This document shows positions 14,592 to 17,018 of a DNA stretch of 17,018 nt, one piece after another. Each line of letters opens with the position of its first letter. Positions within the stretch are counted from its first letter, which is position 1. This stretch comes from an uncultured Collinsella sp. GTDB lineage: Bacteria > Actinomycetota > Coriobacteriia > Coriobacteriales > Coriobacteriaceae. The notes below the pieces were generated by a model, which was not told the origin of the DNA, made no database searches, and saw only the letters and a program-made list of their open reading frames with translations. Where the stretch lies: the NCBI GenBank assembly GCA_902464035.1, contig CABQHT010000043.1, positions 1-17,018 of the forward strand, read 5' to 3'. Position numbers and translations under genes: made by a program.

Positions 14592-16853
14592 CTATTTGCG
14601 CTTGCCGCCGCCGTCACCGGGGCGGCGGGAGCTGCCGCCGCGCTTACCGCCACGATTGTTACCATAGCTGCCACGGTTATCGCGACCGCCGGCGCGACCG
14701 CCGCGGGAGCCGGCCTGGTTGCCACCACGCCCGCCGCGGTAGCCGCCACGACGCTCCTCGCGGGTGTCATCGTAGTTGCGCCAGTCATCGCGACGATCGC
14801 GGCTGGCACGCGGGTCGCGACGATCGCGCGACTCACCCGAACGACCGGCGCCGCTGCGGCCACCGTTGCCGCGAGCGCCCTCGCGACGCTCGCCACCGCG
14901 GCCGCCCTCGCGGCCTCCGCGCTCGTCAAAGCGCTTGCCGCCGCGAGACTCGCCGCCACGGGAACCTCGCTCACCGCGACCCTCGCCGCCGCGACGCTCA
15001 TCACGGCCACCGCGCTCGTCATCACGACCGGAACGACGGCGGTCGCCCGCACCGCGCTTGCCACCGCGCGAACCGCGGCCCTCGTCCTCGCGCTCGACAC
15101 GACGACGGCCACCGCGATCCTCATCCTCGCGACGGCGGCGATGTGCCTCGCCCTGGAACTGCTTGGCACGACGCTCGGCACGGTTACCGCGCGCAGGCTG
15201 CTCAGCGGCACCAGCACCGCCGCGCTCCTCGGCAGCTACCTCGCGGGCCACGCTCTCAACAGCCTCGTCTACGCGAGCCTGAACGCCCTCGCGCACGCGG
15301 GTCTTGCCGCCGCGCTTGGGACGGCTCGGACGCTCGCCGTCGCCGCGACGCTCATCGCGACCGCGGTTGGAACGACCGGCCACATCACCGTAATCGTCGC
15401 CGTTGCGCTTGCCGTCGCGACGTGCCTGCTCAAGCTTCTTCTTGCTCTTGGACTTGCCGCGCTTGGTCTTCTTCTTCACCTTAAAGGCTGCAGGGTCGCG
15501 CTCGGGATCAACCGCGGGCGGATTGGGGCCCACGTGCAGGTCGCCGGCCTCGTAGATGTCGGCGGTCTTGTCCATGAGCTTCTCGATCTCGTAGAACTCA
15601 TCGACGTCCTGCTCGGTCACAAACGTGATGGCCCACCCCAGCTCGCCGGCGCGGCCCGTACGGCCAATGCGGTGGATATAGTCGGTCGGCTCGGCCGGCA
15701 CGTCAAAGTTCACGACGTAGCGCACGTCGCTAATGTCGATGCCGCGGGCAAGCACGTCGGTTGCCACCAGCACGTCGACGGTGCCGTCGCGGAAGGCCGA
15801 AAGGGCACGCTCGCGCTGGGCCTGGCTGCGGTTGCCGTGAATCGCGGCGGCCTTGATGCCCTTACGCTCCAGACGACGGCAGCAGCTGTCGGCGCGGTGC
15901 TTGGTGCGCATAAAGACGATGGTGCGCTCCGGGCCCTCCTTTTTGAGGAACTCGGGCAGCAGGTTGTTCTTTGCCTCGATGGACACCGGGAACACAAACT
16001 GATCGACGGTGTCGGCGGTCGACGTGGCCGGCGCGATCTCCACGCGGGCCGGGTCGCTCACCAGGTCGGTGATCTCGCCCACGGCCTCCTCGTCGAGCGT
16101 CGCCGAGAACAGCAGCGTCTGGCGCTCGGCCGGCGTCTCGCGCACAATGCGGCGGACGGCGGGCAAAAAGCCCATGTCGAGCATGCGATCGGCCTCGTCG
16201 AGCACCAGCACCTTGACCTCGTCCAGGTGGCAGGCACCCTGCTCGATCAGATCGACCAGACGGCCCGGCGTGGCGACCAGGATGTCGCAACCGTACTTGA
16301 GGGCAGCGGTCTGGGGCTTGTAGCTCACGCCGCCCACGACGGTCACGGCAACATGGCCGGTGACGTCGGCGATTTTGCTCGCGACCTCGTCGATCTGCTG
16401 GGCAAGCTCACGCGTAGGGGTGATGACGAGCATCACGGGGCCACGGCCGTTGCCCTCGGGCTTCTTGGCACCGCGACGGCGGTTGCGGCCGCCGCGCTCA
16501 CGCACGGGTTTGGGCGGAGCAATGTGCTCCAGATTGTTCATGGTCGGCAGCAAAAAGGCGGCCGTCTTGCCGGTGCCGGTCTGAGCGGCGGCAAGCAGGT
16601 CGCGGCCCTCGAGCACCACAGGGATCGAGCCGGCCTGCACGGGCGTCGGCGCCGTGTAGCCCAGGTTCTCGATGGCACGAAGCATCTCGTCCGAAAGGCC
16701 CAGCTCGTCAAAGGCGGGCAGGCTCTCGGTAGCGGACTCGACGGCCTGGGCAGCATTGGCCTCATCGGCGGCATCGAAGGCAGCCTGGGTCATGGCCTCA
16801 CGGGTCTCGTCCAGGATCTCGGCGTCGGTGACGTCGGATACAGAATTACGCAT
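14592..16853 (-). CDS. DEAD-box ATP-dependent RNA helicase with RGG-rich tail
   Basis: 753-aa RNA helicase, probably for ribosome assembly or RNA turnover. Motifs: Q motif around GYTAPTPVQ (65-73), Walker A AQTGTGKT (90-97), PTRELAQQ, TPGRLVD, DEAD (VLDEADRMLDMG), SAT, and HRIGRTGRAG. A basic insert (ERGGRNRRRGAKK) separates motifs I and Ia. From about residue 430 on, some 320 residues are low complexity, rich in Arg, Gly, Asp, Glu and Lys with many RGG, RDR and GGR units; no folded DbpA-type RNA-binding domain is recognisable, so it is closer to RhlE-like or actinobacterial DeaD proteins. ATG at 16853 follows AAGGA by about 10 nt; an in-frame start at 16889 lacks one. It has its own terminator and no same-strand partner in the window. 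The 165 nt upstream hold a GTGCGC / GCGCAC inverted repeat (16919-16924, 16945-16950) and no certain promoter. Confidence 0.94.
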   Translation of the reverse strand: MRNSVSDVTDAEILDETREAMTQAAFDAADEANAAQAVESATESLPAFDELGLSDEMLRAIENLGYTAPTPVQAGSIPVVLEGRDLLAAAQTGTGKTAAFLLPTMNNLEHIAPPKPVRERGGRNRRRGAKKPEGNGRGPVMLVITPTRELAQQIDEVASKIADVTGHVAVTVVGGVSYKPQTAALKYGCDILVATPGRLVDLIEQGACHLDEVKVLVLDEADRMLDMGFLPAVRRIVRETPAERQTLLFSATLDEEAVGEITDLVSDPARVEIAPATSTADTVDQFVFPVSIEAKNNLLPEFLKKEGPERTIVFMRTKHRADSCCRRLERKGIKAAAIHGNRSQAQRERALSAFRDGTVDVLVATDVLARGIDISDVRYVVNFDVPAEPTDYIHRIGRTGRAGELGWAITFVTEQDVDEFYEIEKLMDKTADIYEAGDLHVGPNPPAVDPERDPAAFKVKKKTKRGKSKSKKKLEQARRDGKRNGDDYGDVAGRSNRGRDERRGDGERPSRPKRGGKTRVREGVQARVDEAVESVAREVAAEERGGAGAAEQPARGNRAERRAKQFQGEAHRRRREDEDRGGRRRVEREDEGRGSRGGKRGAGDRRRSGRDDERGGRDERRGGEGRGERGSRGGESRGGKRFDERGGREGGRGGERREGARGNGGRSGAGRSGESRDRRDPRASRDRRDDWRNYDDTREERRGGYRGGRGGNQAGSRGGRAGGRDNRGSYGNNRGGKRGGSSRRPGDGGGKRK

Positions 16854-17018
16854 ATGTTGTTGTTCCTTATCTGCACGCGCAATGGGCACGGCATGCGGCC
16901 GCGCGGGCGTGCTTGGTAGTGCGCTAATACATACAAAAACGGGTGCGCACAGAGAGGACGTTGCTCAGCACGCTGGCGATCGCTTTGGCAGCCCTATCAC
17001 GCGCCGTCCAGACGCAGC

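Noticed and set aside
14573..15217. Ala/Val-rich open frame that could pass for a membrane or repeat protein
   Set aside because: It is another frame of the helicase RGG tail; the periodicity comes from the repeated Arg/Gly codons.
14592..15500. Short GC-rich repeats resembling a tandem-repeat or CRISPR-like region
   Set aside because: No constant repeat unit with unique spacers; the pattern is explained by RGG/RDR coding in frame with the helicase.
14583..16919. 778-codon open frame on the plus strand
   Set aside because: Antisense shadow of the helicase gene; Ala/Thr-rich stretches mirror the RGG tail codons, and it runs straight through the helicase terminator side without its own signals.
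16919..16950. GTGCGC / GCGCAC inverted repeat upstream of the helicase
   Set aside because: Only 6 bp in very GC-rich DNA with a 20-nt loop; too short to call a regulatory element, so mentioned only in the helicase entry.

Overview
This window is high-GC chromosomal DNA from an anaerobic, fermentative actinobacterium. Gene content and style point to a gut Coriobacteriia member such as Collinsella: a [FeFe]-hydrogenase, PTS sugar uptake, a GH4 phospho-glucosidase, an YgiQ-type radical SAM protein, and GC-rich codon use with long stop-free antisense shadows. The genus is an inference from style, not proof. No rRNA, tRNA, CRISPR array, transposase or phage gene was found.

Layout. (1) 1-2019, plus strand: 3' part of an ygiQ-like radical SAM gene, the only plus-strand gene. 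It meets the minus-strand CPBP protease-like gene (2016-2927) tail to tail, and the two share one CTAG for both stop codons. (2) 2951-3423: a dispersed 27-bp-period repeat, a RelB/DinJ-type antitoxin remnant whose last 14 codons are repeat sequence, its leader, and an operator-like set of 10-bp-phased repeats. (3) 3424-9499, minus strand: a tight four-gene operon, in transcription order (a) a fusion of a NuoF C-terminal Fe-S domain with a GltD/NfnB-like FAD-NAD(P) oxidoreductase, (b) a modular [FeFe]-hydrogenase, (c) a lipoprotein substrate-binding protein, (d) a single polypeptide holding both the permease and the ATPase of an ABC importer. The junctions are a 7-nt overlap, then 2-nt and 3-nt gaps. 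(4) 9756-14243, minus strand: an alpha-glucoside PTS operon (EIIA, LicT-type antiterminator, EIICB, 6-phospho-alpha-glucosidase), preceded by a promoter and a RAT/terminator-like leader. (5) 14592-16853, minus strand: a DEAD-box RNA helicase with a long RGG/RDR-rich tail and a strong terminator.

How the genes work together. The PTS operon is self-contained: EIIA and EIICB import and phosphorylate a maltose-type alpha-glucoside, the GH4 enzyme cleaves the 6-phospho-disaccharide, and LicT couples expression to PTS flux at the leader RNA. The hydrogenase operon probably exchanges electrons between H2/ferredoxin and NAD(P)H through the GltD-like flavoprotein, which takes the place of the usual FMN/NADH-binding HydB subunit. 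Its co-transcription with a complete SsuABC/TauABC-like importer of unknown substrate is the least explained and most interesting arrangement here. All start codons given were chosen by reading the Shine-Dalgarno sequence and neighbouring stops.
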